Shown: positions 8,345 to 18,044 of the stretch, one piece after another
Position numbering within the stretch: position 1 is the stretch's first letter
How the letters are laid out: every line of letters starts with the position of its first letter
Assembly: GCA_016715115.1 (NCBI GenBank)
Contig: JADKBM010000016.1
Span: 1,178,001-1,242,000, forward strand
DNA: 64,000 nt
Direction: 5' to 3'
DNA from: Acidobacteriota bacterium
GTDB lineage: Bacteria > Acidobacteriota > Blastocatellia > Pyrinomonadales > Pyrinomonadaceae
The notes under the pieces: generated by a model
The model's database searches: none
Told to the model about the DNA's origin: nothing
What the model saw: only the letters and a program-made list of their open reading frames with translations
Made by a program: the position numbers and the translations under genes

Positions 8345-8785
8345 CTAGTTTTCGTATTTCTTCGTCACGACCAAAATGGTCGATTCCCGCGCTCCATCGA
8401 AACGGATGTAGTATAGCTGTCTAATCAACGTTGGATCATTGTCGTTGATCAAATCCGTTGAGAATGGCTTTTTGTCTATACCGACAACCCAAGACTCATC
8501 GAATTTGGAAAAATGAATTCCCGAGAACGTCAGTCTATATTTGCGAAATTTGATTAACACCGACAAGGACTCTCGTCCTGACAGTTCAGTTGGGATCAAG
8601 AAACCGCTCTTCGTTTGTTTGGCTCGAATCCACTTGTCGTTCAGTTGAAAAAATACCCGATATTTTGTTTTGATCTCTTGACCATCAATCTCAATCCTCG
8701 AAATTGTAGTTAACGCGGACTGCGCGCTGGCAATTGAGACCCAAACCATCATCATGACGATTCCGACGGAACCAAGCTTGTTCAT
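8345..8785 (-). CDS. Small exported protein coupled to the full-length Rhs, candidate immunity protein
   Basis: 146 residues when started at ATG 8785, which lies 2 nt after the Rhs stop (8788-8790). An upstream in-frame start would lie inside the Rhs gene and is rejected. Residues 1-21 (MNKLGSVGIVMMMVWVSIASA) form a Sec signal peptide cleaved at ASA-Q. The mature part is beta-rich (TKYRVFFQLNDKWIRAKQ, GRESLSVLIKFRKYRLTFSG) with no recognised family. Its position directly behind a toxin-tipped Rhs, its small size and its periplasmic targeting fit an immunity protein that neutralises the JAMM-like tip outside the cytoplasm. Function is inferred from context alone. Confidence 0.6.
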   Translation of the reverse strand: MNKLGSVGIVMMMVWVSIASAQSALTTISRIEIDGQEIKTKYRVFFQLNDKWIRAKQTKSGFLIPTELSGRESLSVLIKFRKYRLTFSGIHFSKFDESWVVGIDKKPFSTDLINDNDPTLIRQLYYIRFDGARESTILVVTKKYEN

Positions 8786-8787
8786 GA

Positions 8788-11700
8788 CTATCTCCCAATT
8801 TTCAAGAAATTTGACAACGACATTTTTGCGATGCAGTTGCAATCGCTATTGTTACCGCTGCTTTTGTAAAAATATACCGTCTTGTTCGCCGCTCCTACGA
8901 CAATATTTGTCCCGGGCAGAGCGTTCGCAATGTCGACCTTCGAAGGCATTTGAACAAAACTTGAAGTCGTTGTCGTAACGGTTTTTCCTCCCAACACGGA
9001 CACTGTGTTCGATGAACTGTCGATCCCTGTGGGCGCGTCGCTTTTTTCGATCTTCCCGCTTTGATGAACATGCGCCTTTCCGTCTGCGTCACCGGGAAGC
9101 GATATGCTCGCCGTACCGTCTTTAATTCTTGGATCTGAAACAGCCCCGTCGGGGGCATTTAAGATTTCAACTTTTCCATCGGTCGTTTTCCACGATAACC
9201 CGGCCTCTGCGAATCCGCCCGACGCTTTTTCGCCCTTAGCCAGCGCAGCGGTGAACGCACTGTTGTTACTTCGGCTAACGGCGTCATTGATACGGCTGAT
9301 AACCTCTTTGTTAGGAATTTCTACTTTTGACTCCACAGTGCCCTTGTAAGGCGCTTTTGTTTTCTCAATTTCGTCGGCCTTTCTGTTGTCAGTCACGATG
9401 TAAATTCGCCCGTCATCAACACCGTCAGTGCCAATGTGATTGCCTTCGAGATTGTAGAAGTCCCCCGCTACCATTCCAGTCGGATCAGTAAAGCGCAATG
9501 GATTATTAATCGAATAACTGTATCGATTCCATGTCGACGGTGTCATCGTGAATCCCGAACCAAGCAACGGGTCAACCCCCGTAAATCTTCCGAGTTCCTT
9601 CTTGTACATCCGGGCCTGGGCGTAGTCGAGGTTGGTTTCTTCGTCGTTGAGATAGCCGGTGAAGCCCTGGCGGACGTCGTCGGTGACGTATTGGTCAGTA
9701 GTCGATCTGCCGCCGAGGCCGATGATCTCTTCGCCGTAGGGCATGTAGTCTGTCCGCGAAACCACCGTGCCGTTTTCGTTGGTGTTGATGCGGGGCGTGC
9801 CGAGATGATCGTTCGTCAGATACTGCACCTGCGGAGTCTGGCTCGGATTCGTCGAGTATTCCGCGACCAGTTTTCCGGCCGCGTCGAAGATGAAGATCAC
9901 GGTTTCGGTATTCGTCACCTTCTTCACCCTCCGGCCGTCGCCGTCGAAATAGTAGAGCCCGATCGTCTGGTTCGACGAGTTTTTCACTTCTTTCTGTTTA
10001 TTCTCGGCGTCGTAATTGAAACTCCGCCCCTCGGCGTCGGTCAAAACGTTCCCGGCAGCGTCATATGTGTAACCCTGCCCGCTCGTAAACCGATTGTCGG
10101 AAGTGTTGATCGTCGGATTCGAAACCGCCGTATTCGAGAACGACGCCGGAAAACTCGTGTTCGCCTGATCAAAACGCCGGTTGCCGTATCGGTCGAGCGC
10201 GTAGGTTTGTTTCCACGCCGACGATCCGCCGGCGGTCTCTTCCGCTGATTTGAGTCTGTTCAACTCGTCATACACGTAGCTTTGATTGAGAACGAGCGGA
10301 TTCTGGTTGCTTCGCTGGACCGTGATCGTCTGCGACTGGATGTTCCCGTTGTTCTTCGCCGTATTGAGCGTACCGCTTTCGACGACGCCGTAGGTGTAAT
10401 CGAGTTGCAGCAGATCCGTCGTGTTCTGAACCTTGCCGAGCGCGATCTGCGTTGGCTGAAGGCGTGAGTTGAAGGCCGTCTTCTCCCACGTCCCGTTTCC
10501 GAGTTGCAACGACGCGACCGCGCCGGCGGCGGTGTAGGTAAAATGGTTCGCGTAATTCCAAAACGCGTTATTCGCGTTCTTTTGACTCTTTACAGTCTGC
10601 AAATCGCCCTCATCGTCGAGCACGGTTTTGACAATCCTTCCCGACGGATATTTCTCTTCAACCATCGCGCCCGAAAGGTTGTAGGTGTACTCCATCTCAT
10701 TATAGACGATCCCGTCCGTCGTCTGTTTGCTTTTTTTCACCCTGCCGGCAGCGTCGAACTCGGTGTATTCGGTAACCGAGAACGGCGACGAGACCGGACC
10801 GGTAGTGACCTTTGTCAGCTTGCCCTTGGCGTGGCTCAGATTGTCGTAAATGTAATGGACAGCCAGCGTCGCGTTGTCGTCGTAGGATCTTTCGGTCACG
10901 CGGTTGAGCGCGTCGTAGGCGTACGCGGTCGTGATGTTTCGGGCGTCCTTCTTACTGGTCAAATTTCCGTTCGGGTCATATGCGTAACTTATCGTTCCCG
11001 ATTCGGGGTTCTGAGCCGTGAGCAGGCGCGAGAGACTGCTGTAGGCAAAGGAGCGGATCTGGTTCGTCGTCACGCCGAGCGGCTGATCGACCTGCGTGAG
11101 ATTGTTCAACGGATCATAATTGTAGGCCGATCGATAGCCATAAGCGATGGCTGTTCCGGGGAATGTGACCGACACGGTTGATGAATCGGAAGCCGGGACG
11201 ATCTCCCAAACCTCTTTGAGCTGGCCGAGTCCGTTCGTTCTGCTGATCCGCTGCTTTCCGGCCTGATCCGTGACAAGCGTCCGGTCGGCGTCCGTGTCGG
11301 TCGCAACGACGCCGGTCGATGCCGTGTTGCTCCCCCACGGAGCGGGAAGCGCAGCTCCGGTAAACGTCTCGACTTCGGAACGGATGCCCGTGCTCCACGC
11401 CTTCGATCTTGTCCAGCCCATCGATTCCTCGCTTCCGGCGTTTGATGAATAACTCGCTCGGTACGGGTTTGACGAAAGCTGATAGGTGTAGCCGCTTACC
11501 GTCTTGTACCGCGTCTGAACCTTGATGCCGTCGGTTTCATTTGTCGCCGACTGCGTCGCCGCATCCTCGAGCGTTTTCGTCAGCCTGACTCTTCCAAGCT
11601 GATCAAAGAACTGCGTCGAGACCTTGCCGCCGTCACCCTTCGCTGCGACGTCGGCTCTCGTGATGACCCGCCGGTTGACGACGTCATATTCGGTTTGGAC

Positions 11701-12994
11701 CCAAACCTCGTCGTCGGTCCCGACCGCCGAGGCGACCTTCACCGGCCGTCCGAGGTCATCGTAGTAAGTCGCCGTCGAGATGCCGTTGTCGACGTCCGTC
11801 GCGAGCGTCGGAAGACCCGTGAAATAGTCGTAACGCATCGCCAAGGTCAGTTTCAGCGCCGAATGGTTCGAGGCCTTCTCGATTTTCGTCGGATAGAGGT
11901 TTTCGAGGTTCGGCGAACAGCTCGCCGCGCCGTCGATGCAGCCGTACGTGACGGCGGTCTGGACGCCGTTCGCGTCCGTCGTCACGGTCGGCGCCCCGAA
12001 GGCGTTGTATTGGACGCTCGTGATCACGGAATTGGCGGCCGATAGCGGGACCGTCACGTCGCCTTTCGTCGAATCCCAAACGCGCGTTTCCGTCAGATTC
12101 CCCTTGTTGTTCGGATCGTCATAGTAGAACTCGGTTCTTGACACGGTCGTGTCGTTCGCGTCCCGCACTTCGCTCGATTTGAGGAGGTTTCGAAGCCGCG
12201 GCGCCGAAGGGTTCGCGTAATGGTACGGGCTGTCGGTCGTCGTATCCGAGGCCGGCGGCGCCTGATTGTAGTATTCGCTGACCGTCTTTCTCTTGAGGAC
12301 CAGGCCAGACGGCAATCCCGTCACCTTCGAAAAGGCCCCCGAACCCGAACGCGGCACCGACGCGTACGGCACCCAGTCGTATTCCCTGACCTCGAGGACG
12401 TTCCCGTTCTTGTCGCGGTCGAAGTCCCTGATCGCGGTCAGCACGGGGTTGCCCGAGTTGTCGGCGACCGTCGTCAGTTCGGTCTTGACGTAGGCGTTCA
12501 CGGGCTGCGAGTTGGCGCCCGTGACCCGCGGCGCGGGGTTCTGCGCCCAGATCCTTTCGACCATCGATCCGTTCGAACTCAGCGTCTTGTACGCATAGCC
12601 CTTGAAGTAGCCTTGCGTGTCGCTGACCTCGACGGTGCCGCTCCCGTCGGGACGCAGGACGGAGCCGACACCTCCGGTCGCCGAAGCCGAATAGAACGTC
12701 GACTCGGTGACCTCAGTCTGGCCGCCGTCGTATTCCGCCGCGAAAACGAGATCGCGCCGTGTGATTGGGTTGTTGAGGACGTCGAAGCTGGAAAGTACCG
12801 GCGCGTTGCCGTCGAGCTGGAAGGAGTAATCGGCCCGCGCTTCCGAAGGAAGCGTGACCGATTTGAGCTCGCCCCAGCCCGAAGTGTAGTTCCCGCTGCC
12901 GGGCTGAACGGTTGCGGCGTTGTACGTGAAGACGTATTCGCGGCCGCCCGCCTGTCCGGGGAGAATGATCTTCTCGACCGCCGCGATTGGCTCG
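8788..12994 (-). CDS. Full-length Rhs protein, 3' part: YD-repeat barrel, core domain and JAMM-like tip
   Basis: Continues the gene that starts at 14071 after a one-base frameshift at 12995-12999. About 1,400 residues. Long YD-repeat region (YDALNRVTERSYDDN, YDAENKQKEVKN, YFDGDGRRVKKV), then the Rhs-associated core (NDHLGTPRINTNENG, YMPYGEEI, FTGYLNDEETNLDYAQARMY, GRFTGVDPLL, FTDPTGM). In other Rhs proteins the barrel encloses the tip and releases it by self-cleavage near this core. The last 230 residues are the variable tip: AHVHQSG, a spacer, then MPSKVDIANALPGTNIVV and KTVYFY. This HxH...PSxxD...VYFY order resembles JAMM/DUF4329-like peptidase tips of other Rhs proteins. The metal ligands would be the two His and the Asp. 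The tip call is moderate; the Rhs call is firm. The immunity candidate starts 2 nt after the stop. Confidence 0.85.
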
Positions 12995-14071
12995 AAAAAG
13001 GTCCTCGTAGATGTATGCGCCGTTCGCGTTGGATGCGCTCGTCGCCTTGTAGTTGCGGTATACCCAGCAGGTCTTCCAACGGATCTCGGTCTCGACGTCG
13101 GCCCCGCCGAACCCGCGCTGGATCACCCGCTGAGTGCCGTTCGCGTCCGTCGTGATGAAGACGAAGTGGCCGGCGCCGTCCTCGATCATTTCCCCGTTAG
13201 AGCCGCCGTACGATCCCGGCTTCCAGACAAGTCGGTTGCCGTTCGCGTCCGTCATCCGCTGGCGGATGCCCGGATCGTCGGGCGGGAGGTTTTCGACGGT
13301 CGTGCCGCCCGGCATATAAAGCGTCCAGTTCTTGCCGATAATCCCGGCACCGACGTTCTGGCCCGCCGGAACGAACAGCCGCAGGCCCGACCCGTCGTTC
13401 GTGTAATAGTTCATTCCCGACGAGGTGATCCCGACGACATCGTGCGAACAACTCGTCCCGCCACCGTTGTAATCGATGTGGGAGGAGACGTGCCTCGACC
13501 CGTTCGGGTCGATCGAGAACCAGCCGTCGTCGTATTCGTCGTCGAAGGCGGAACCCGTCCCGTAAGGCCGGAACTCCTTGACGCTGCCGTCCGGCATTTC
13601 CATCTCAAGTCGGAAGATATAGCCGTTCCGCCTGTATTCATAGCCGTTTCCGGCGGTGCACTGGGCCTGTTCCTCAAGATTGAACCGGCTCTTGAGGATG
13701 AGGCGGAAGCCGCCCGTGTCGAGCTTCCAGCCGGCCTGTTCCGACAACTGCAACAGCTCACGCATATAGTTCGTGTCGCCGGTCTCGCCATAAGTGCCGT
13801 CCGTCCTCCGTTCCTGCCTTGAATCCCACAGTTTGCCGTTGTACCTGAGCGAAACCGTGTAGCCGGGGGATGTGCCGCGGCCGGGCGCGAGCGATGCCAA
13901 AGGTATCGTCAGCATCAGGTTGCCGTTGTTGAGATTGACGTTCTCGATGTCCGAGATGGAATAGGAGTTCCCCGCGCGGAATCCGCGTTGCGGCTCGCGT
14001 TCCTGTCCGAATGACGGCGAAAGCGCTGCAAGGATTGCGATTGCGGCTGTCAAAAAAGCGGTGCGTTTCAT
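12713..14071 (-). CDS. Full-length Rhs protein, 5' part: signal peptide and N-terminal shell
   Basis: Starts at ATG 14071 with GAGG about 9 nt upstream. Residues 1-22 (KRTAFLTAAIAILAALSPSFG) are a Sec signal peptide. Then comes the classic Rhs/wall-associated-protein opening FRAGNSYSISDIENVNLNNGNLMLTIPLASL. Correct reading ends at YIYEDLF; from 12994 downward this frame gives arginine-rich nonsense until 12713. Removing one base from the five-A run at 12995-12999 (plus-strand sense) gives DLFEPIAAVEKIILPG and joins the 3' part without any other lesion. So this is one gene of about 1,760 codons that is either frameshifted, phase-variable, or affected by a sequencing error. It is the only Rhs in the window that keeps its N-terminus. 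It lies 67 nt downstream of the FG-GAP gene, probably in one operon. Confidence 0.85.
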   Translation of the reverse strand: MKRTAFLTAAIAILAALSPSFGQEREPQRGFRAGNSYSISDIENVNLNNGNLMLTIPLASLAPGRGTSPGYTVSLRYNGKLWDSRQERRTDGTYGETGDTNYMRELLQLSEQAGWKLDTGGFRLILKSRFNLEEQAQCTAGNGYEYRRNGYIFRLEMEMPDGSVKEFRPYGTGSAFDDEYDDGWFSIDPNGSRHVSSHIDYNGGGTSCSHDVVGITSSGMNYYTNDGSGLRLFVPAGQNVGAGIIGKNWTLYMPGGTTVENLPPDDPGIRQRMTDANGNRLVWKPGSYGGSNGEMIEDGAGHFVFITTDANGTQRVIQRGFGGADVETEIRWKTCWVYRNYKATSASNANGAYIYEDLFRANRGGREDHSPRTGGRPRIRLHVQRRNRSARQRELHFGLGRAQIGHASFGSAGRLLLPARRQRAGTFQLRRPQQPNHTARSRFRGGIRRRPD

Positions 14072-14138
14072 TTTCTTTACCTCATTTCAGGTCCCTAGGC
14101 AATTGTCCGATGGGTGTTTGGCGACTCCTGCGGTCCGG

Positions 14139-15263
14139 CTACCTCCGGTAGAAGGCCGGGACCGGGATGTCACCCAAGACTCCGAACTGCTGCTGGCGAA
14201 GCGAGCCGTTCGTTGCCGACTGGCGGATGTACCACGTTCCCGTCGATTCTCGCCAGACGGCGAGGTCGGTTTTGCCGTCGCCGTCGTAGTCGTTCTGGAC
14301 AAGCTTGTCGCCGGAGATTCCCCATTGTGTTTGGGTGACCGTCCCGGTCGAGCTTTCGCGGATGTACCATTTCGTGTCGGAGGGCCGGAAGAGGGCGTAG
14401 TCGGCGCGGCCGTCGCCGTCGTAGTCGGACGGGACGGGGACGTCGCCGGCGGTTCCGATGACCGCCGACTGGGTTTGGTTGTTGCTGCTGTTGCGCGAGT
14501 AGAAGGTGTTGTTCGACTCCCGACGGACGGCGAGGTCGGCGCGTCCGTCGCCGTCGTAATCGGCGGGCGCGGGTTTGTCGTCAAACAGTCCGTATTGCTG
14601 CTCGTAAACCTGATTCGTCGTGCTCAGCAGAATCTTCCAGACGCCGTTCGCGCCGTCCTCGTGATAAACCGCGGGGTCGGTCCGGCCGTCGCCGTCGAAA
14701 TCGGCCTGCGCCGGACGGTCGCCAGATGCGCCGAGCGTGAAGTTTATGTTGCCGCCGGGTTCCGAGCTCTTCAGTATCCACCAGTCGCCGTTTAGCCAGA
14801 TCGCGAAATCCGTCTTGCCGTCGCCGTCATAGTCGCCGGGAACCGGCACGTCGTTCGACAATCCCCATTGCTGCGAAGTCGACTGCTGGTTTGCTCCCAA
14901 GACCCACCAGACGCCGCTCAAGGGCCGCCAGACGGCAAGATCCGCCGCCGGCGCGGCGTTGGCATGTGCGTCTTCAACGGCTAAAAGCCGCGAACCTGCA
15001 TACAGATATTCTTTCGCAAGCTGCGGAGTCGGCGTCGGCGTCGGGTCAGGAAGGAAAGGATTGACGCGCCCGAAAAGGGAAGGCTTATAGTTCTGATTCT
15101 TCCGCGCAACCATCTCGTCCTTCGCCGATTGTTCGAGAAAACTCATCCCCGTGCCGAAAACGCCGAGCGCGACGACCGAGATGATGAGAATGAGGAGCCA
15201 GTTCCGATTTCGGATTTTCGATTTGGGATTTTCGATTGCGGGTTCTGTGATCTTCCGTTTCAT
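14139..15263 (-). CDS. Membrane-anchored FG-GAP/VCBS-like repeat protein
   Basis: 374 residues from ATG 15263, preceded by AAAGGA. An upstream in-frame ATG at 15503 would add repeat-derived residues and is less likely. One transmembrane helix lies near residues 20-40 (WLLILIISVVALGVFGTGM), followed by a Pro/Thr hinge (PDPTPTPTPQ). About six repeats follow, of the form GDYDGDGKTDFAIW(x)nGxWWI, each with a calcium-loop DxDxDGxxD; the last ends VPAFYRR. These repeats build a beta-propeller as in integrin-alpha FG-GAP domains. Residues 10-20 (AIENPKSKIRNRN) are encoded by a heptad-type repeat that has entered the reading frame. The gene stops 67 nt before the full-length Rhs start, suggesting an accessory or anchoring role for Rhs at the cell surface. 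That role is inferred. Confidence 0.8.
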   Translation of the reverse strand: MKRKITEPAIENPKSKIRNRNWLLILIISVVALGVFGTGMSFLEQSAKDEMVARKNQNYKPSLFGRVNPFLPDPTPTPTPQLAKEYLYAGSRLLAVEDAHANAAPAADLAVWRPLSGVWWVLGANQQSTSQQWGLSNDVPVPGDYDGDGKTDFAIWLNGDWWILKSSEPGGNINFTLGASGDRPAQADFDGDGRTDPAVYHEDGANGVWKILLSTTNQVYEQQYGLFDDKPAPADYDGDGRADLAVRRESNNTFYSRNSSNNQTQSAVIGTAGDVPVPSDYDGDGRADYALFRPSDTKWYIRESSTGTVTQTQWGISGDKLVQNDYDGDGKTDLAVWRESTGTWYIRQSATNGSLRQQQFGVLGDIPVPAFYRR

Positions 15264-15545
15264 ATCTTTTTCCTTTGGCGACGAGCGGAAAGGCTCGTCC
15301 TTTTTGTTCAACGTTCGCGCGATTCTCCGGCCGGGCCGCACATCGCCGATTGGCGGCGCAGCCGCGTTGGCAGTTGCCGCCGGCGGAAAGGCCGAGCCTT
15401 TCCCCACATCCGGGCGGCAAGCCGCACCCGGCAGCCCGAGATTGTCTCGATCTGCGATGTTTGCGGTTGCGCGTTCTGCTTTCGTTGTAATGGTCCGTTT
15501 CATAGATCTTTTCTTTCGGCGACGTGCGGAATCGAACGCGCGTCA
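15264..15545. repeat. Duplicated 5' leader of the FG-GAP gene plus REP-like insert
   Basis: The sequence around the FG-GAP start (CCGTTTCAT...TTTTTCCTTTGGCGACGAGCGGAA, 15254-15290) recurs in altered form at 15496-15531 (CCGTTTCATAGATCTTTTCTTTCGGCGACGTGCGGAA). Each copy supplies an RBS and an ATG (MKR...). The copies are separated by a GC-rich insert that includes CACATCCGGGCGGCAAGCCGC, a motif also seen near 19195 and 30262. This looks like a duplicated leader with a REP-like sequence between the copies. Confidence 0.5.
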
Positions 15546-15632
15546 ATCACGACAGCCGTGACGCGCGAAAACAAAAAAAGCCGCGAATCTTATCGCGGCG
15601 CGGATGAATTTCGAATTGATTACAGTTGGCTA

Positions 15633-15776
15633 TGGAATCGACTGGAATCGACTGGAATCGACTGGAATCGACTGGAATCGACTGGAATCGACTGGAATCG
15701 ACTGGAATCGACTGGAATCGACTGGAATCGACTGGAATCGACTGGAATCGACTGGAATCGACTGGAATCGACTGGA
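15633..15776. repeat. Tandem decamer array, about 14 copies of TGGAATCGAC
   Basis: The unit TGGAATCGAC is repeated with almost no variation for about 144 bp; only the last copy degrades (GGAAACGG). Ten bases is one helical turn, so every unit presents the same face of the DNA. Since 3 x 10 is a multiple of 3, all frames stay open and give 10-residue peptide repeats (TGIDWNRLES on plus, SIPVDSSRFQ on minus). These are by-products and not evidence of a gene. Confidence 0.9.
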
Positions 15777-16091
15777 AACGGACGACTCTCGTCCGCGAGG
15801 GTTTCTGTATTTGGAAGATTTCGCACTTTCGGCCTCCCTCAAAAAGGAGCTTCTGCTCTCTAAACCGCAAACTTCAGAACAAGTAAAACTAACCGACGTC
15901 GTTTCGATCCGATGTCAAGAGCTCTTCTCAATGAGCGAGTTCGCACTCCGAAAGAAACAAATCGCCCTGGAATTCTCAGACCGATCGACCACTTTTCCCT
16001 CACCGGATTGCCGTCGCCTGTTTGACATGGGTTGACACATACATCTTCGTTAAAATTGCTTGCTGCCCCTTGCTACAAAATCGCCGAGCCT
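15777..16091. other. Gene-free interval between the decamer array and the TPR gene
   Basis: No supported gene, tRNA or clear hairpin is seen here. Short open frames run in from the decamer array and carry no recognisable domain. The sequence is more AT-rich than its surroundings toward 16000-16080. Confidence 0.4.
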
Positions 16092-18044
16092 TTAATTTCC
16101 GAGCCTCTTGAGCGCGGTCTCGGCGTCCCCGTTCTTGGGATCAAGCTGAAGCGCTTTTTGCTGGTCGGCGCGCGCTTTCGCCTTGTCGCCCATCCGTTCG
16201 TAGACGACGCCGCGCCCGAAATACGCCCGCGACGATTTCGGATCGGCGGCAATCGCCGTTTCATACGAAGCAAGCGCGTTGCGGAGCAATTCAGCGGCAC
16301 GCGCCGGAACGACAAGGCTCGTCACCAAAAGAACACCTCCCCGCGCCTCGTGTGCCTTGGCCGATGTTCGATCGGCCGCGACGGCCTTGTCCGCTTCAGC
16401 AAGCGCCGTTGCCAGCTTTGCTTCCGCCGCTTTTGTGTCGCCTTTTTGGGCAACTTCAGCGACCTCGCCGATCATCGCGTCGACCGTTCGGGCGATTTCC
16501 TCGGCCCGGCCGCGCCCAGCCGGGATCGGGGGATACTGCGCGTTGTACGGCGCGATGTCGAGCCGCCCGAGCTCTTTCTTCATCCCTTCCTTGTCCCAAG
16601 AGGTCGCGACCAGTTTTTCGAAGTCGGCGGCGGCGGCGGTCCGGTTCTTGTTGTAATAATGCGCGAGGCCCCGGCCGTAGAGCGCTCCGGCGTCGTCCGG
16701 ATTTGCGGCGAGGATCTTTGTGTATTCGGCGACCGCGCGCGGCAAATCGCCCGATTCGCGATAACCATCGGCACGCCCGAGCGGCACGCGCTGTTTCGGA
16801 TATTTTGTCTCAAAATCGTCGGGAAGCGCCGCGAGCGCATCATAGTCAGCAAAAGCGAGCGCGAATTTCCGGAGCTTTCGGTACGTTTCCGCGCGTTCGA
16901 TGAATGCGTCGCCGTGGTTTTTCTTGAGCGCGATAGACGCCGTGTAATCCTCGACCGCGAGCTCGAGTTTGCCGAGGTCCCGCTGCATCCGTGCACGCAT
17001 CAGGTAATTCAGGTGCTTCGAATATCCCGGACCGATCGAGATCGAGGTCGTTATCTGGGCGATCGCTTCGGCTAGGAGTTTGTCGGATGCCGCTTTGTCG
17101 CCCTCGGCGCGGCGGCCGGACGAGAGAACCCATTTGTCGGCGGCCTCTTTCGCCAAACCACTCGCGTAGCCGTCTGTCGCGCGTTCGAGCAGTTTTTTCG
17201 CATCGGCACGCGACGGTTCAAGTTCGATCGCTTTTTTCGCGTCCGCGATCGCGAGCCCGAACGGCTCCGAATTGTAACCTTCGATATAGGTCAATCCGCG
17301 CTGATAGTAGTATTCGGCAACATTCGGGACGAGCGAAACGGCCTTGGAAATATCAGCGACCGCCTTTTGCCAGTCCGGGTCCTGATCCTGCTTGCCGTTG
17401 ATCCTGAGTTTCGCGAGATCGATGGGTTTGACCTTGTAGGCGCGCAGGTACAAATTGGAACGCAACGCATAGCAGGGTGCCGACGACGGAATTTGTGTGA
17501 TGCAGTTGGTCGCGGTAGTGATCGCATCGGCGATCCGGTTTGACGCCAATTGGGATTGAATCAGCGGCAAGAAGACCTCTTTGTCACGATTTTCTGTATT
17601 GACGGCGGCCACCGGCGTGCTCGGCGCAGTCGATTTCTTCAAAGACCATTTTCCGGTGATGTTCACTTCGTCGCTCATTCGTCTCCGCCAGGTCCCGGCG
17701 ATCGTATCGCCCGTCAGCCGGCCCTCGAATCGGGTCTCGATGCCGCCCGCGCCGGGGACCGAGAAGTTGATCACGCCGTTGGCATAAACGGTTATTCCGG
17801 TGAGGCTGACCGCCCTCGTGTTCGGTTTCACCGTCAGCGCGCCATCGAGTTTGCCTCGATTCTGGCCGAACGCGACGACGATGTCGAAAACCTGCGTCCG
17901 CCCGTCGGATTCCATTTTTCCTTCCCAAACGCCGGGAAACGGCCGCTCGTTGGGCTGAAGGCTGGTTTTTCCGACGTCTTGAGCCGAAACCGACGCGACA
18001 GCGAACAGGGAAAGAAGGACAAGTTTGAAAACAAGATTTCTCAT
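16092..18044 (-). CDS. Secreted TPR-repeat protein
   Basis: 650 residues from ATG 18044. Signal peptide at 1-22 (RNLVFKLVLLSLFAVASVSAQ). Residues 30-130 form a beta-rich domain (FPGVWEGKMESDGRTQVFDIVVAFGQ, ETRFEGRLTGDTIAGTWRRR) that resembles lipocalin-like small beta modules. The rest is a series of TPR helices with typical endings: AVADISKAVSLVPNVAEYYYQRGLTYI, AIADAKKAIELEP, AVEDYTASIALKKNHGDAFIERAETY, AVAEYTKILAANPDDAGALYGRGLAHY, and the final KARADQQKALQLDPKNGDAETAL. It is probably periplasmic and acts as a scaffold. Partner and pathway are unknown. It is transcribed alone on the minus strand and diverges from the gene at 18200. Confidence 0.8.
   Translation of the reverse strand: MRNLVFKLVLLSLFAVASVSAQDVGKTSLQPNERPFPGVWEGKMESDGRTQVFDIVVAFGQNRGKLDGALTVKPNTRAVSLTGITVYANGVINFSVPGAGGIETRFEGRLTGDTIAGTWRRRMSDEVNITGKWSLKKSTAPSTPVAAVNTENRDKEVFLPLIQSQLASNRIADAITTATNCITQIPSSAPCYALRSNLYLRAYKVKPIDLAKLRINGKQDQDPDWQKAVADISKAVSLVPNVAEYYYQRGLTYIEGYNSEPFGLAIADAKKAIELEPSRADAKKLLERATDGYASGLAKEAADKWVLSSGRRAEGDKAASDKLLAEAIAQITTSISIGPGYSKHLNYLMRARMQRDLGKLELAVEDYTASIALKKNHGDAFIERAETYRKLRKFALAFADYDALAALPDDFETKYPKQRVPLGRADGYRESGDLPRAVAEYTKILAANPDDAGALYGRGLAHYYNKNRTAAAADFEKLVATSWDKEGMKKELGRLDIAPYNAQYPPIPAGRGRAEEIARTVDAMIGEVAEVAQKGDTKAAEAKLATALAEADKAVAADRTSAKAHEARGGVLLVTSLVVPARAAELLRNALASYETAIAADPKSSRAYFGRGVVYERMGDKAKARADQQKALQLDPKNGDAETALKRLGN

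Noticed and set aside
15633..15776. CRISPR array
   Set aside because: The repeat unit is 10 bp with no spacers and there are no cas genes nearby.
15604..16035. Repeat proteins of the TGIDWNRLES type on either strand
   Set aside because: All frames of a 10-bp tandem repeat stay open; there is no RBS or domain.
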